Below, piece by piece: positions 38,301 through 50,300 of a DNA stretch of 64,000 bases. Origin of the DNA: Setoptus koraiensis (Eukaryota; Arthropoda); NCBI GenBank assembly GCA_048013815.1, contig CM106586.1:22630001-22694000 (forward strand), in the 5' to 3' direction. The translations under genes were made by a program, and so were the position numbers. The notes beneath the pieces were generated by a model. The model ran no database searches, was not told the DNA's origin, and worked only from the letters and a program-made list of their open reading frames with translations. Position 1 is the stretch's first letter. Each line of letters begins with the position of its first letter.

Positions 38301-41300
38301 TACTACTGCCACTGCCACTGCTACATTATTATGCAACATAACGTTATTGCGCAACATAACGTTATTATGCAACATTGCGTTATTATGCAATATTACAGTA
38401 TTACGCAACGCATTATGCAGTATCATGCAACATGGCATCTCAGGAGGACATGCCAACACATGTTGTGTTGAACAACAACGACACGGCAACATGGACAGTG
38501 GCATGACACACATGCTACTTGCGATACCTTAACAATATCGCCTGGCCCAATGTAGCTTGCCATTGCGTAATGTGGCCTGGCATTGCGTAACAACAGAGTT
38601 GATACAAAGTAGCCGCAATAGGCGCTCTTCGCATTGTTACGCAACATTACGTTACGTAAGGCTTATTACACACACACACACACACACAGGTGAGCTGCGG
38701 CGCCGGAATTAGTAGCAGTGCCACTGATGCCACCACTTGCGCCATTGCTTGGGCCAGCAGTGGGAGCGCAAGATAAAAATAACTGTAACTGTGCCGCCGC
38801 TCACTCACCTGCGCTCACCTGCGCTCACCTGCGCTCACCTGGGCCATTCTCATTTACCTGGACAGCGGCGGCGCCAGTGTCGGGCATTGTGGCGAGGTCG
38901 TGCTCTGCACAGGCCGAGATAATGAGATGCTGCCGTCAATTGCAGCAACGGCGCCACTTGATACTGCTGCTGCTTGATATTACTGCTGCGATATCATGAT
39001 ATAATGATATGATGATGATTATCATAACTGCCGGCCAGACACCGAAATGACACAAACAACCAAACACAACAAACAACCAAACACAGCAAACCGGCCACCA
39101 CACACAACGCAGCCGCGTTACCCGGCGGCCGGCCGGCCCGATAATCGACTGGCCGCCGGGCGGCCGACTGGCCAACTGACCAACTGGCCGCTGGCTGCAG
39201 CCGGTGGCCGTAACTGGAGCAATTGGACCGTTGTGTTCGGCGAGACAACGTACGCGGCCAATCGGGCGCTCGGGCCATTGTTGCGGCGAGCATGCAACAG
39301 GTTGCCGGCAGCGGCAGTTGTTATTGCAAGCTTATTTTAGCGAGTTGCGAGTTTGTTTACGCCGGTCGCCCGACGGTCGCAACAAGCGTCGGCCGGGCCA
39401 ACCGACCGGGCCGTTCGGCCAACAGCGGTGTCACTGGGCAACTATTCACGAGTGAATACGCGAGCGCATAACATCGATGATTGCGCCAAATTCCACTGCT
39501 CGATTGGTGCCAATTGGTCACTATCGGCCGCCGCTGGTCACTATCGGCCGCCGCTGGTCACTATCGGCCGCCGCTGGTCACTATCGGTGCCAATTGGCTG
39601 CCAGTGGGCCAGTAGTGTTGGCCAACTGGCGGCAACGCCGTTTCATAATGACCGCCATTTCATAATGATGGCCAATTTTGTTTTTGTTGAGATCGCTGGG
39701 CAAAATTGTGCCAGCAGTTGCTTGCAAACAACGCTCGATTTGGGCAACTTTCGATGGCCTGGCGTGCCGATGGCCGGCCACACCAAATCACACTGAATGC
39801 GTGACACACACACACTTCTTGCCGGACACACAGTCGGCTAGCTCGCCAGCGAAGCGCTCACCTGATCAAATACTCATCTCATCGAGCAATCGCACCGATA
39901 ATCGGCGCCTCCGATAATCGGCGCGTCCGATAATCGGCGCCTCCAATAATCGCCGTGTCAAGCGAACACAAGATTGTTAAAAAATACAGCCGATACAAAG
40001 CGTCAAGAGTCGACCAATTACCCGTTGTTACCAAAAACTTGTTACCAATAACTTATCAGCGACAACCATTCAGTGACAATTATTGTCTCGTAGCTGCAAG
40101 TGGCAAATTGCGCAAGTTGCGCAACAGCCACTAATGAGCGGCCACTAATGAGCTTTTCAGCCAATGCCAAACTGTAACCGATGCCAAACTGCAACCGATG
40201 CCAAACTCCGACTAACGCCAAACTTTACAAATATCTCCCAACGTCTCCCCATGTCTCCCCGTGTCTCCCAACAACAATGCCCCGACGACCGACCGTTATT
40301 TCCGGCACGCAGGCCCTGTTCACGCCCCTGCATCTGGCCTGCCAGCAGGGCCACAATCAGACGACCCGACTGCTGCTGATGGCCAACGCCAGGACGGAGG
40401 CCAAGAACAGCGTAAGTAGCCAATTATCTCGCACCAATTTCAAATGTTTCACTGCGACTCGCATTATGCGACTCGCATTATGCGGCTCGCGCATTTTCGG
40501 ACATCGCATCGTCGGACATTCACACTCGGCTGAGTGACTCGGCGTGTTAGTTGCGTCAGTCACAGTGCTGCCCGCTGTCGGCCGGTTGCATGAGTCGCGC
40601 GAGACAAGCGCCGATGCGCAACATCCGGTTCACCATCAAAAGTATGCCCGTTACAGCCTGTATCAATCGAATATTCCCAAATACATTCCATGATCCAAGT
40701 CCGTCATGTTGCGCAATACGCTCTGCGAGAATAATGGTAACGTAATGTTTTAAACAGCCGGCCAATATTAAACGTTGCGCAATACACACACTGTGATACG
40801 TTAATAGTTAATTGCCGGTCAGCGCTGCCGGCATCATGATAGCCCATAAGTTGCCACTTGCTACAAGTGCTACAAGTGGTCAGTTGCAACAAGTTGTAGG
40901 CGAGTCGCAAGTTGTAGGCGAGTTTCAGGGCCAATTTCAGCAAAGTGTGGCAGGTCGTGCCTTCGCCACTTTGATCGCGTCTCTCCGTTGTCGTGCCCGA
41001 CTCGAGATTCTCGACTCGAGAAGCCTCGAGGTTCTTTTGGCCGGTTCGAAAGAATCGCTCGGCCAACAGGAACTGGGCTTCGGCTCGCCGTAGAAATCGT
41101 CGAATCGTCGAAATCGTCGAAACCGTTGGCTCTTCGGAGCTGGCGTCGAAATGCCAATTGCGACGAAATGCTGATTGTTGCCAAAGTCAAACAGAGCAAA
41201 CTGCTGCAAACTGTTCGAGTCGCAACTGCCCAAGCGCCCGTCGGCGCCCCTCACGCGCGCCTACCCACATGCACCCACACGCACCCACATTGAGCCCACA

Positions 41301-44300
41301 TGCACCCACACGCAAGTCACATGGAAGCCTCGTCGTCTGCGGGCGTCTCGCCCGGGTTAGAGCCTCGAGCGGGCTGCAACTCGACCCGCGGTCGCTCGAC
41401 CGGTCGCCTCCTCCTCGCACTGCCAACCGCCAACTACCCGCCGCCAACCGCCGACCGCCAACTACCCGCCGCCAGCCGCCAACCGCCAACCGCAAGCGGG
41501 CCCCCGGCATTTCGAGTCACTTGAGACCGCGACTGACAGTTACTGCCGATCGTTGTGGGTCGCAAGCGCTCATTTCAACCAACAGCCAGACAACTGATTT
41601 ATTTATTGCGTCATGCAATTTGCATGACAATCGCATTCATGAATCTCGTGCTTTCACTTTTTTCAACGCAGCGGCTAGTGAAGCGCGGCGAGTTCCCAGG
41701 GAGGGGCCCTAACTTGCTCGACCGCTCTCTGAAAGCCCGAGAGCGGCTCTGCGGGATCTGCGATCAGTTGAGCCTGTTCGCGAGCGCTCGCCGGGAGCCC
41801 CCCGTCGGCCGCTCGCTGAGTTATGCGTCCGCTCGCCGAGTTGTACGTCCGCCCGCCGGACAGGAAGTTCAGTTTCTGCGTGCGTCGTTGGCCGCTGTGA
41901 TAGCGTTATTTGCGCCACACCCAACTGGCTGCCGCGGGCGCTTGCAAATCGACTGGAGCCCGACAGAGAACTATGCAGCAAATCGAACACTGTACCCGTT
42001 GCGCCGCGCCATCTATGACATAATACCAAAAATGATAATGAGAGACGTGCTGAGAGCGCCCCCAGCGGACCCGACGGCGCTGGGATCTCGCCGGGACGCT
42101 CACGTCAACAGGCGGCACGGATCCCGGTTGCACCGGGCGGGCCGTATCCGCCAGTTTGGGCAGCCAGCGACGAGCGACGGCTGCGGCTTGCGGTTGTTCT
42201 AAATTTAGCGCAAACAAACATCTAAATTCAAACAAACCCGTTGCCCACATAGATGTCGGTTGTCGTGTTCGTGCCCAATCGCCGCCGGATAAAAATTCGC
42301 ACCGACAATTTCGGCGGTGGCACTTGGGCATTTTTCGTGCATTGATCACTGTCGATGGCTCATTGATTCATGACAGTTAATTGCGGTTATTTTGAGCGTT
42401 GTTCGGGCGCCGCCCGACTGAATGCATGATCGACGAGCGGGGCACGGGACATGTTTTTGGGGGTCTAATGCATGCGGGACATGCGGATCTGTCGGGCATG
42501 TGTGCGGCGCGCGGTACAAAACGGTCCGACGGGCAAAGCCGGAGCCGGCCGGCCCGACAGGCACGAACGATAAGTGAGAAGATTGGCACCTGTTGCGGTT
42601 GTCGTTGTGCCGTTGTGTGGTTGTGCGGTTGTGTCGTTGTTCCGTTGTGCCGTCGTGTTGTTGTGCCGTTGTGTCGGTGGGCTCGGGTCGAAACCGTTGG
42701 CCGCTTGCTCAAGTGCGGTCCCGAACGCGGGCACCGCAAGCGGGCACAATTGTCGGTTGCGCAATGGCCGGACCGTGCGAGATTGCAGCGCCAGCAACAA
42801 CGACTGGTCAGACGCTGCAGCAACGTGAGACTGACGCTGCATTGTTTATTATTGTTACGTAACGCAACTTGCTTGCGCTTGTTTCGTTGCTCGTCTCACC
42901 TGGCCTGCGCAATATTGCGTAATGTAGCACTGCATTACGTAATGCAGCGAAACGCAGCGTAATATTGCGTAATATAGTGATATAATAAGTATGAATATTG
43001 ATGACCAATTGTTGCTGTCGCTGTTGGTGTAATTGTTGCTGCTAGCGATGCTGCTTGTGGCACGCACGGCGCAGCCGGTGCAGGTCGCCAAGTGTTGCAA
43101 CTGCACCGACAACAGCAACACAACAGCAACACAACAGCAACACAACAGCAACACAACAGCAACACAACAGCAACACAACAGCAACAGCACAACAACAACA
43201 ACATGGCAACAACTGCATCGACAACAAGTGCACAAACGAGCAGCCAATTATTAACTAGACCAGTGCTCATCTCAGGTGAGTCTCACCTGACGGTGCATGC
43301 GCAGTGCGCCGGTATTGGCGCTATTAAATGATTGGGCATCGATTTGGCGGCGCTGTTGTTGCGGGTGGTCCGCGCCGGCAACAAGTGTGGGCCAGCAACA
43401 ACAACATGCGCCAACAACAGCAACAACAACGGCAACAACAACGGCAAGCAACAACGACGGCAAGCAGCAACAACAACGGCAACAGCGCCAACAACGACGG
43501 CGGCAACAATGGCCAGCGAAACGAACACTCGTTGCGGCTCGGCTTCTAGTCACTAGAATCCAGTGGCTTCGCTCGGCCTCTGGCGGCTTCGACGCGCCGC
43601 GACGCTTCCTTTTGCGAGCTTCGAACGGCCGCCGCCGCATTCGCAGTTGGCCAAATTCGTGAATTGGCCGGTCGGTGAGTTGGCTGGCCAAGCTCGCGAA
43701 TCGATGCGCTCGTTGGCGGCTCAGGAGAGCGAAAAGGAAGCGCAGCCAAGGGGCTTCTCCTCGGCTCGGCCAAGGATAGGCCGAGCCGAGGAAGCTCGCG
43801 ATTCGCGAACAATCACGCCAACAATAAACGAGTGCGCGGCCGTAATTCTCCGGCCAGTGCGGCCGGTAATGAGCGCTGTCCGATGGCTCGCGGATCCGAC
43901 GGCCGCGGTCTCAAGTTGCCCGGCGCAAGTTGGGCCGCGATTCGCGATTCGCGAACCGTATGCCGTTGTTGCGCCTTTGTTGCGACGGCACAATCGGTGT
44001 GCGATCGATGGTCGTAATTATATCGTGCAACAGTCTGTTTATCTATTCATCTGCTGTCAGTGGCCGGCTCACGACGTCGCGGCCGCTCGTTGCAACTTGC
44101 AACCACCGGAGGGACCGGCGACGACGCGGCCATCATTAGCAGCCGATTGTGCGTTTATTCTGCGCTTCTTTTTCTCGGGTTTATCGCTCGCTTCGTTCGC
44201 GAACAACTCGGCCAATTTACTGGCGAAACAATCGCCAGTAAATGCTGCCACTCGCAGACTTTGCAGGCCAGTGCCTCGCAAGACGGGGCACAGCTCGCAA

Positions 44301-47300
44301 AGTGACCGCATCTCATGCGCGTGAGATGCGCTTCACATTTCGGACACCGAAATTGTGCGCAAAATGATGCAAATTCAACAGCGACCCAACTCGATTCGAG
44401 ATTCGCTGGCGCCGCTTTCGAGCGCCGACTCGCGACGCAAACAATGCCAGCCAGCAGCCAGTCGTAATTCGAGCGATCGTCATTATGTTAACGAGCCAAC
44501 TCACTAATTAACTGCTCTGCTCCATTATTCGGGCCGCTTTTTATTGCCCCTCGCTTCATTTGGCCGATTCGGTCCTGTTCGGTCTCATTCGGTCTCATTC
44601 GGTCTTTTTCGGTTTTTTTCGGTCTCATTCGGTCGCGTTTGGTGCGACTTGGTCGAGTTTGACCGAAGCGACCGAGCGGCCGGCCGCCGATTCATTCAGG
44701 CCGGCCCGCCATTCAGGCCGGCCCGCCATTCAGGCCGGCCCGCCATTCAGACCGGCCCGCCAGCGGAGGCCTCGAGCGACTGCGCCGAGTGACTCGAACG
44801 GTCGCACTTGAGCCAAGCAAATCGCATGCTCCGCTCGCGGGCCACAATGATGCAACTCGGCGCCTTGCGGCCCCAAAGAAGCTGCAATGTGAGCCGGCAA
44901 AAGAAGCGAGCCATCCGATTCAGACGATCCGATTCAGACGATCCGATTCAGCTGATCTGACTCAGATGATCTGAGGCATCTCGCGTGGCCGAGAGCCGGC
45001 CCGTTGCGAGCGACGAGTCGATTGTTGTTGCCATTGTTGTTGTCGGCTCATTAGAGCTCATTTGTTTAGTGTGTTGAGCGAGCGAGCAGTGTTGCGCTCG
45101 CGCCGAGAGAAGCCTCTGCGAACTCGAACAGTCCGCGCGAATCGAACAGTTCGAACTCTAGATTCTAAATTCGAATTCGAATTCGAAGCGAAGCCGAGAA
45201 GCGCCTTCTCGAGCTGTCGACGGGCATGAGCGGGCCATTCGAAGCTTCGCTGCCGTTCGGAGCTTCTCTCGCCAACCGAGCTCGCACTGCGTTCGGGCGG
45301 CGAGCGCACTTTGATGATGATTTGCCCGCCGATCAGTTCTTCGGATTCCTCGTCCGATTGTTCGGCGCTTCAAGTGTTCTTGAGTTAACAACGACAACTC
45401 CTCATTGTTCCGCCAGCGACACCTGACAGCGACCGGCCGCGGCTCGAATCACGCAGCGGATCAGTTCGAATTTCGAAATGAAATGGAACCCGCTCCGACT
45501 GCTGCTCGTTTCATCGAATGCTCGTATCGTCTGTTGCTCGTTTCACCGAATGCGCGGCTAGCACGCGCCCGGCGGCCGCTTGCAAGCGCCACAGAAGATG
45601 GCGGCACAAGTGGCGCCATCTGGCGCACAGGTGCCCACGCAAACGGGCGCAAATTATGGACAGTCCATAGTGCACGCCGTCCCTTGTCGCTACTTGCGAG
45701 TTAATTGAGCGTGTCAGGTGACCAAACCGATTGATCGTTACCGGTCGATAGAAGCCGCGCCGGCGCCAAATTGAGCGGCGCCGGCGCGGCATCGGGCGCA
45801 CATTGGCTTGAAATGGGCAGGCGCAGGGGCGCATAAGAATGACTTTTAAGAATGTGCACAGTTGTTAACTGATGCGCCGCCGTGTATCCGCGCACGCATA
45901 CCTGAGCTGACCACGACTGACCAGCTGAGCCAAAAGCTGCCCGAAACCTGGCCGAAAACTGGCCGAAAATCGGCTCACCTGGTCACCTGAGCCCGCTTGG
46001 CCAGCCGTTCGGGTGACCAGGGCGCACAGTATCACATGGTACAGAATAGGTGGACAATGGCCGGGGTGCCCTACATTATTATTGTGGCGGTATTATTGCG
46101 GCATAACAGGGCACCCGATTGTGCGCACAATGTGCCAGGTGAGCGATGGGCGCCCGATTGTGCGTGCGCGCTGCTGTGGCGCCACTGTCGGCAACAATGC
46201 CGCTAATGCCGCTAATGCCGCTAATGCCGCTGATGCCGCTAATGCCAATTGATGATGCTGCCGCCAACAGGTACCAACAGGTAACGACATCATCAATTAG
46301 CGTTGCAATATTAGCATTGCAAACCGATGAATAGGCAAAGTTATCACGGGCGCAGGGCCATTCGCGGATGCGGCCGCGATTGTTACCGACTGGTCAGTTG
46401 GCCGAGCGGTCAGTCGGCGGCCGAGCGTGCGAGCCGGCCGCTCGTAAGTGGAGCACAATGGATCGCGATCCGCCAACGGCACACCGAGCAACCAGTGTCC
46501 GCTTTGTGTTCGCTGGTCGCCGTTCTCTGGTCGCCGTTCTCTGTTCGAATTGAGAATCGTTCGAATCGAGAGCTCGGAGCCGCTCGAACCGCGAATCGTT
46601 CGAGCGTTCCAAGTCGGAGCGCCCATCGGGCTGCGGTCGCGAACGTTGCCCATTGTGCGCGGCGCGCTACGAGGGCCGAATTGGCGCAACAATTGCGCAA
46701 TTGTGTGCATGCCGACCATTATTAAATCAATTAATTAGGCAAGCCGAGCGGCCTTCCGACACTGGCCGGCGCGCTGAACTGCGGCTCGCAGGCCGCAGTT
46801 GGTCACCTCACCGGTGCGGCCAAACCGACCGCTGGTGCGCTCGTAACAGCGCCCGGTCGGTGTGTCGGCCGGCCGCTGCAGCGACCGCGCGGGCCACTAC
46901 ACTGTATCCGATACACTGTATCCGATACAGTGTATCGAGCGCTCGGGCCTGGCAAGATGATTTATCGTCGCTGGCAGCGCAACAATATATCATGCGCGGC
47001 TCGCCGGTCGAGTGCTCACAATTATCACAATTATCAGGTATTGGTAGCACTGGTTGTGGCAATTGTCTGTGAGTTGTAAATCGCTGCGAATTGTGAATTG
47101 AAAATTGTGAATTGTGAATTGCAAATCGCGAATCGCGAATCGCCACTCGCCACTCGCAAATTGTAACTGTCTGTTTATAAATGATGCAACTTATTACGCA
47201 ACTTATTGCGCAACTCATTGCGCGACCGGTCACCAGCCGCTGGTGACCAGCGGTCACCGGTGTGCGCACAATCGGACACAATCTGTGGAGCAGCTCGCAT

Positions 47301-50300
47301 TGCATTGGCATGGGTGCCGAGAGAGCACGTAAATCATTTATAAATAGAAGTGGCGAGATTGTGTCACGATAGCACACGCCGTCCGCCCGACGTCGAGCTC
47401 TCACACTGGCGAGCCGGCCAACAGGTGAAGCGGCCACAACAGGTTGCAAACAGCTGACTTGTGTCAGCCTACTTGGCCCTGACACAAGTCCAATATTAGG
47501 CAATATATTACGCAATATCGCGCATCATAAACAACAGGCTGCCAGCTGACAATGAGCGAACAGATGACGCGACAAGATGAGGACGCCGAGATAAGCATCG
47601 AGCCAGCGATAATGTATGTGGCCCGTCATTGTTTTTAATACTGTCGTGATGGCCAGCTCGGCCTAATGGAGTCGCCCTACAAACGGGCGCACCGAAAACG
47701 CCAACCAACTGTCAGTGGCCGGCTGTCAGTTGCGCCCGTCAGCTGATGGCCGTCAGCTGCTGGCTGTCGGCCGACGAGGGCAGCTTCTTTTTCGCCAACT
47801 GGCCTCCCGACGTGCGACTTGCAGCGCCTCCCAGGCTGGAGCGGCCCGCGGTTGGAGCGGCCCGCGGTCGGAGCGGCCCGCGGTCGGAGCGGCCCGCGGT
47901 CGGAGCGGCCCGCGGTCGGAGCGGCCCGCGGTCGGAGCGGCCCGCGGTTCGGAGCGGCGCGGGTATTCGCGACACAACGGTGCTAATCGGCCACCGATCG
48001 GGCCCAAGCTCAGCGATGAGTTTCATCGACAATGCGCCGTCGAACGACGAGCCTGCGAGCACCGCGACAATCAGTCGCGCCGAGTGCGCCCTCGGCCAGA
48101 TCGTGGCCGCTGCCGGCCGTTGCGGGCTGCCGCGGCGCCAGCGCGATGATTAATTGAACTCAATTAGTCAAACGGAACAGTCAGGCGAGACATTACATGA
48201 TGTAATTCGCACGACACGCTGGCGGGCCGCCTGGCTGACGGGCCACTGGCGCACTGATGGCCCGATAGGCTGACGGGATGACGGGATGACGGGCTGACGG
48301 GCCGATCGGCCGATAGGCGCCCCAGATACAGGTCGAGTGGGCCGCGTCGAGCAAACGGAGTGAGCGGACCGAACGGAGCGGCTCGATTCGAGCGGCTCGA
48401 CCGAATCGGCTCACGCAGCCTCGAAGGCGTTGCATGAGGCGTCACATGGAGCCACCACAGGCCAGTATGATTAATTAATTAGATGATCGTATCATCGGCA
48501 TCGACGCCGACATTGGCGGCACCGCTTGCCCGCGAACCGCCGCCAAGTTTAGCTGGCCGGCCGTCCATTGGCCGGCGTTGCAACTTGATAAATTGGACGG
48601 CAGCGGCGGCGGCGAAAATTAAACGCCGGCTCGCTTAACAAACTCAACACGACGCGGGCCAGCCCGAGCGGCGGCAAATCGCATCTCGGGCGCACTTGTT
48701 GTTGCTGTTGCCGTTGTTGTTGTTGCTGTTGCGCCAGCGGACAGCAGCGGCCAGAAACGGGCTGCTCGAGCTGACCAGTGGCCAGAGCGTCCGAGTGAGC
48801 AGACTGGTCAACTCGAGGCTCGAGCAGCGGCCAACAGAGCGCCGCTCGCAAGCTCGCAGCGGCCAGCGGACGAGCCTGTTGCGTAATATCTCAATATTTA
48901 CCTGCGCAGCCATTACGCAACTTGCTCACTACCATAATATGCTCACTACTATAATATGCTCATTACTATTATTGTGCAATAAGCGAGCGATGGCGGCCGC
49001 GGCGCAATTGAGCGATCGGCCGCCGGCTGACCTTGATACAATCGGGCGGCGGTCGTGTAGATGGCCGGGCGTGATTTCAGGGTCAGTCAGCCTGTGTGTC
49101 GGGCGCGCTCGCAGCCGGCCCGACACACACACAGAGTCCGCCTGCGAGCCGGCCGATGCGGACGGGCAGCACTCAAAGTGCTAATGAGTGTCTACCTGTT
49201 CGAAGCTTCTTCTTCGTCTCGCTGCCTGCAACGCTGCCGGTGTTGTGGCCGGCGCAACGATGATTAATGATGATCGTCCCATTGCACCTGTTGATTCCCC
49301 GTGATTCTCTCATTTTCTCTCCGTCCATTCGGCCGCTCTCCGTCCATTCGGCCGCTCTCCGTCCATTCGGCCGCTCGCAATCAGCTGGCCGTGAGCTGTC
49401 CGAGGCTGTTTAACTGTGTATAAATACTGTCTGTTGGCGCAACTCGCAACTCGCCGAGACCCGTCAACGGTCACCTACGTTACGCAATGCGACTGGCTTG
49501 CGCAGTCGCTGTTGGTCAGTCGCTGTTGGTCAGTGTCGGGCCGGCAGTGTTGAGAAACCAACAGCAACTTGCGCCGAGGCGCCTATGCCCAGTGATTCGG
49601 CTGTGATTCGCCGGCGCTTCGCTGCCAGTGAATAATGAATGAAAATTGATGATGTTGCCGGCGCAGCTTGACTGTTTGGCCGCTTCGCCGGGCTGCCTCG
49701 TCGGGCTGCTGCCGGCGCGAACGCCCGTCCGTCTGGCCGAGAATCTCGGCGCCGATAATGCGAATTGCTGAGCTTGCGCCGGGCTAAATTCAACAATTTG
49801 CAACTCACACACAAGCGCATGTGTGATTGGCAAATGATTTATGATGCCTCCATGGCCACGATTGTGTCATCATCACCCGCGAGCAGCAAACTCTCACCTG
49901 AGCGCACAACAGCAACAACAACATCGACAGCAACAACAGCGACAGCAGCAACAGCAACAACAACAACGGCAACACCGACAGCAGCGAGCGTTCGATGGGC
50001 ATCACTCACTCGCCTGTCGAGACATCTCATTCATATTCATATCGGCACATTCGTGTTTGGCTCGCCATACCGGCCCGATCTTCGCACTCCGGCCGCGCCG
50101 GCCGAGCCCGATATTCGCCTGCCGGCCGAGCCGACGGCTCAGAGTGTGGCCACTCTTTTCATTCCTTGCGCCCTGATCTTCGCTTCGGCGCGGCCGGCGC
50201 GCACTCTTCGAACTCGCCCGAGAACTCGCCCGCGAACTCGACCGACGGAGAGCTCGCCAGTCGAGAATTCGCCAGTCGAGAACTCGCCAGTCGAGAACTC

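Larger units (their letters stand above)
15558..40312 (+). other. ANKRD6-like intron 2 (about 24.8 kb)
   Basis: Starts gtaagt and ends ccggcacgcag. It contains an antisense CAP-family gene (21.4-22.9 kb), many microsatellites and short tandem repeats, several near-perfect palindromes, and numerous CAGGTGAG/CTCACCTG words. A GC-rich block at about 28.2-28.38 kb stands out. The remaining open frames look like composition artefacts: no signal peptides with conserved domains, no repeats of known families, no splice pairs giving a recognisable protein. Confidence 0.7.

Noticed and set aside
39516-39587. Regular 20-bp repeats suggestive of a CRISPR-like array
   Set aside because: Copies are head to tail without unique spacers, and the window is eukaryotic; ordinary minisatellite.
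43563-44324. 253-codon + strand frame in intron 3
   Set aside because: Other frames are open too, with no domain, signal or splice support.
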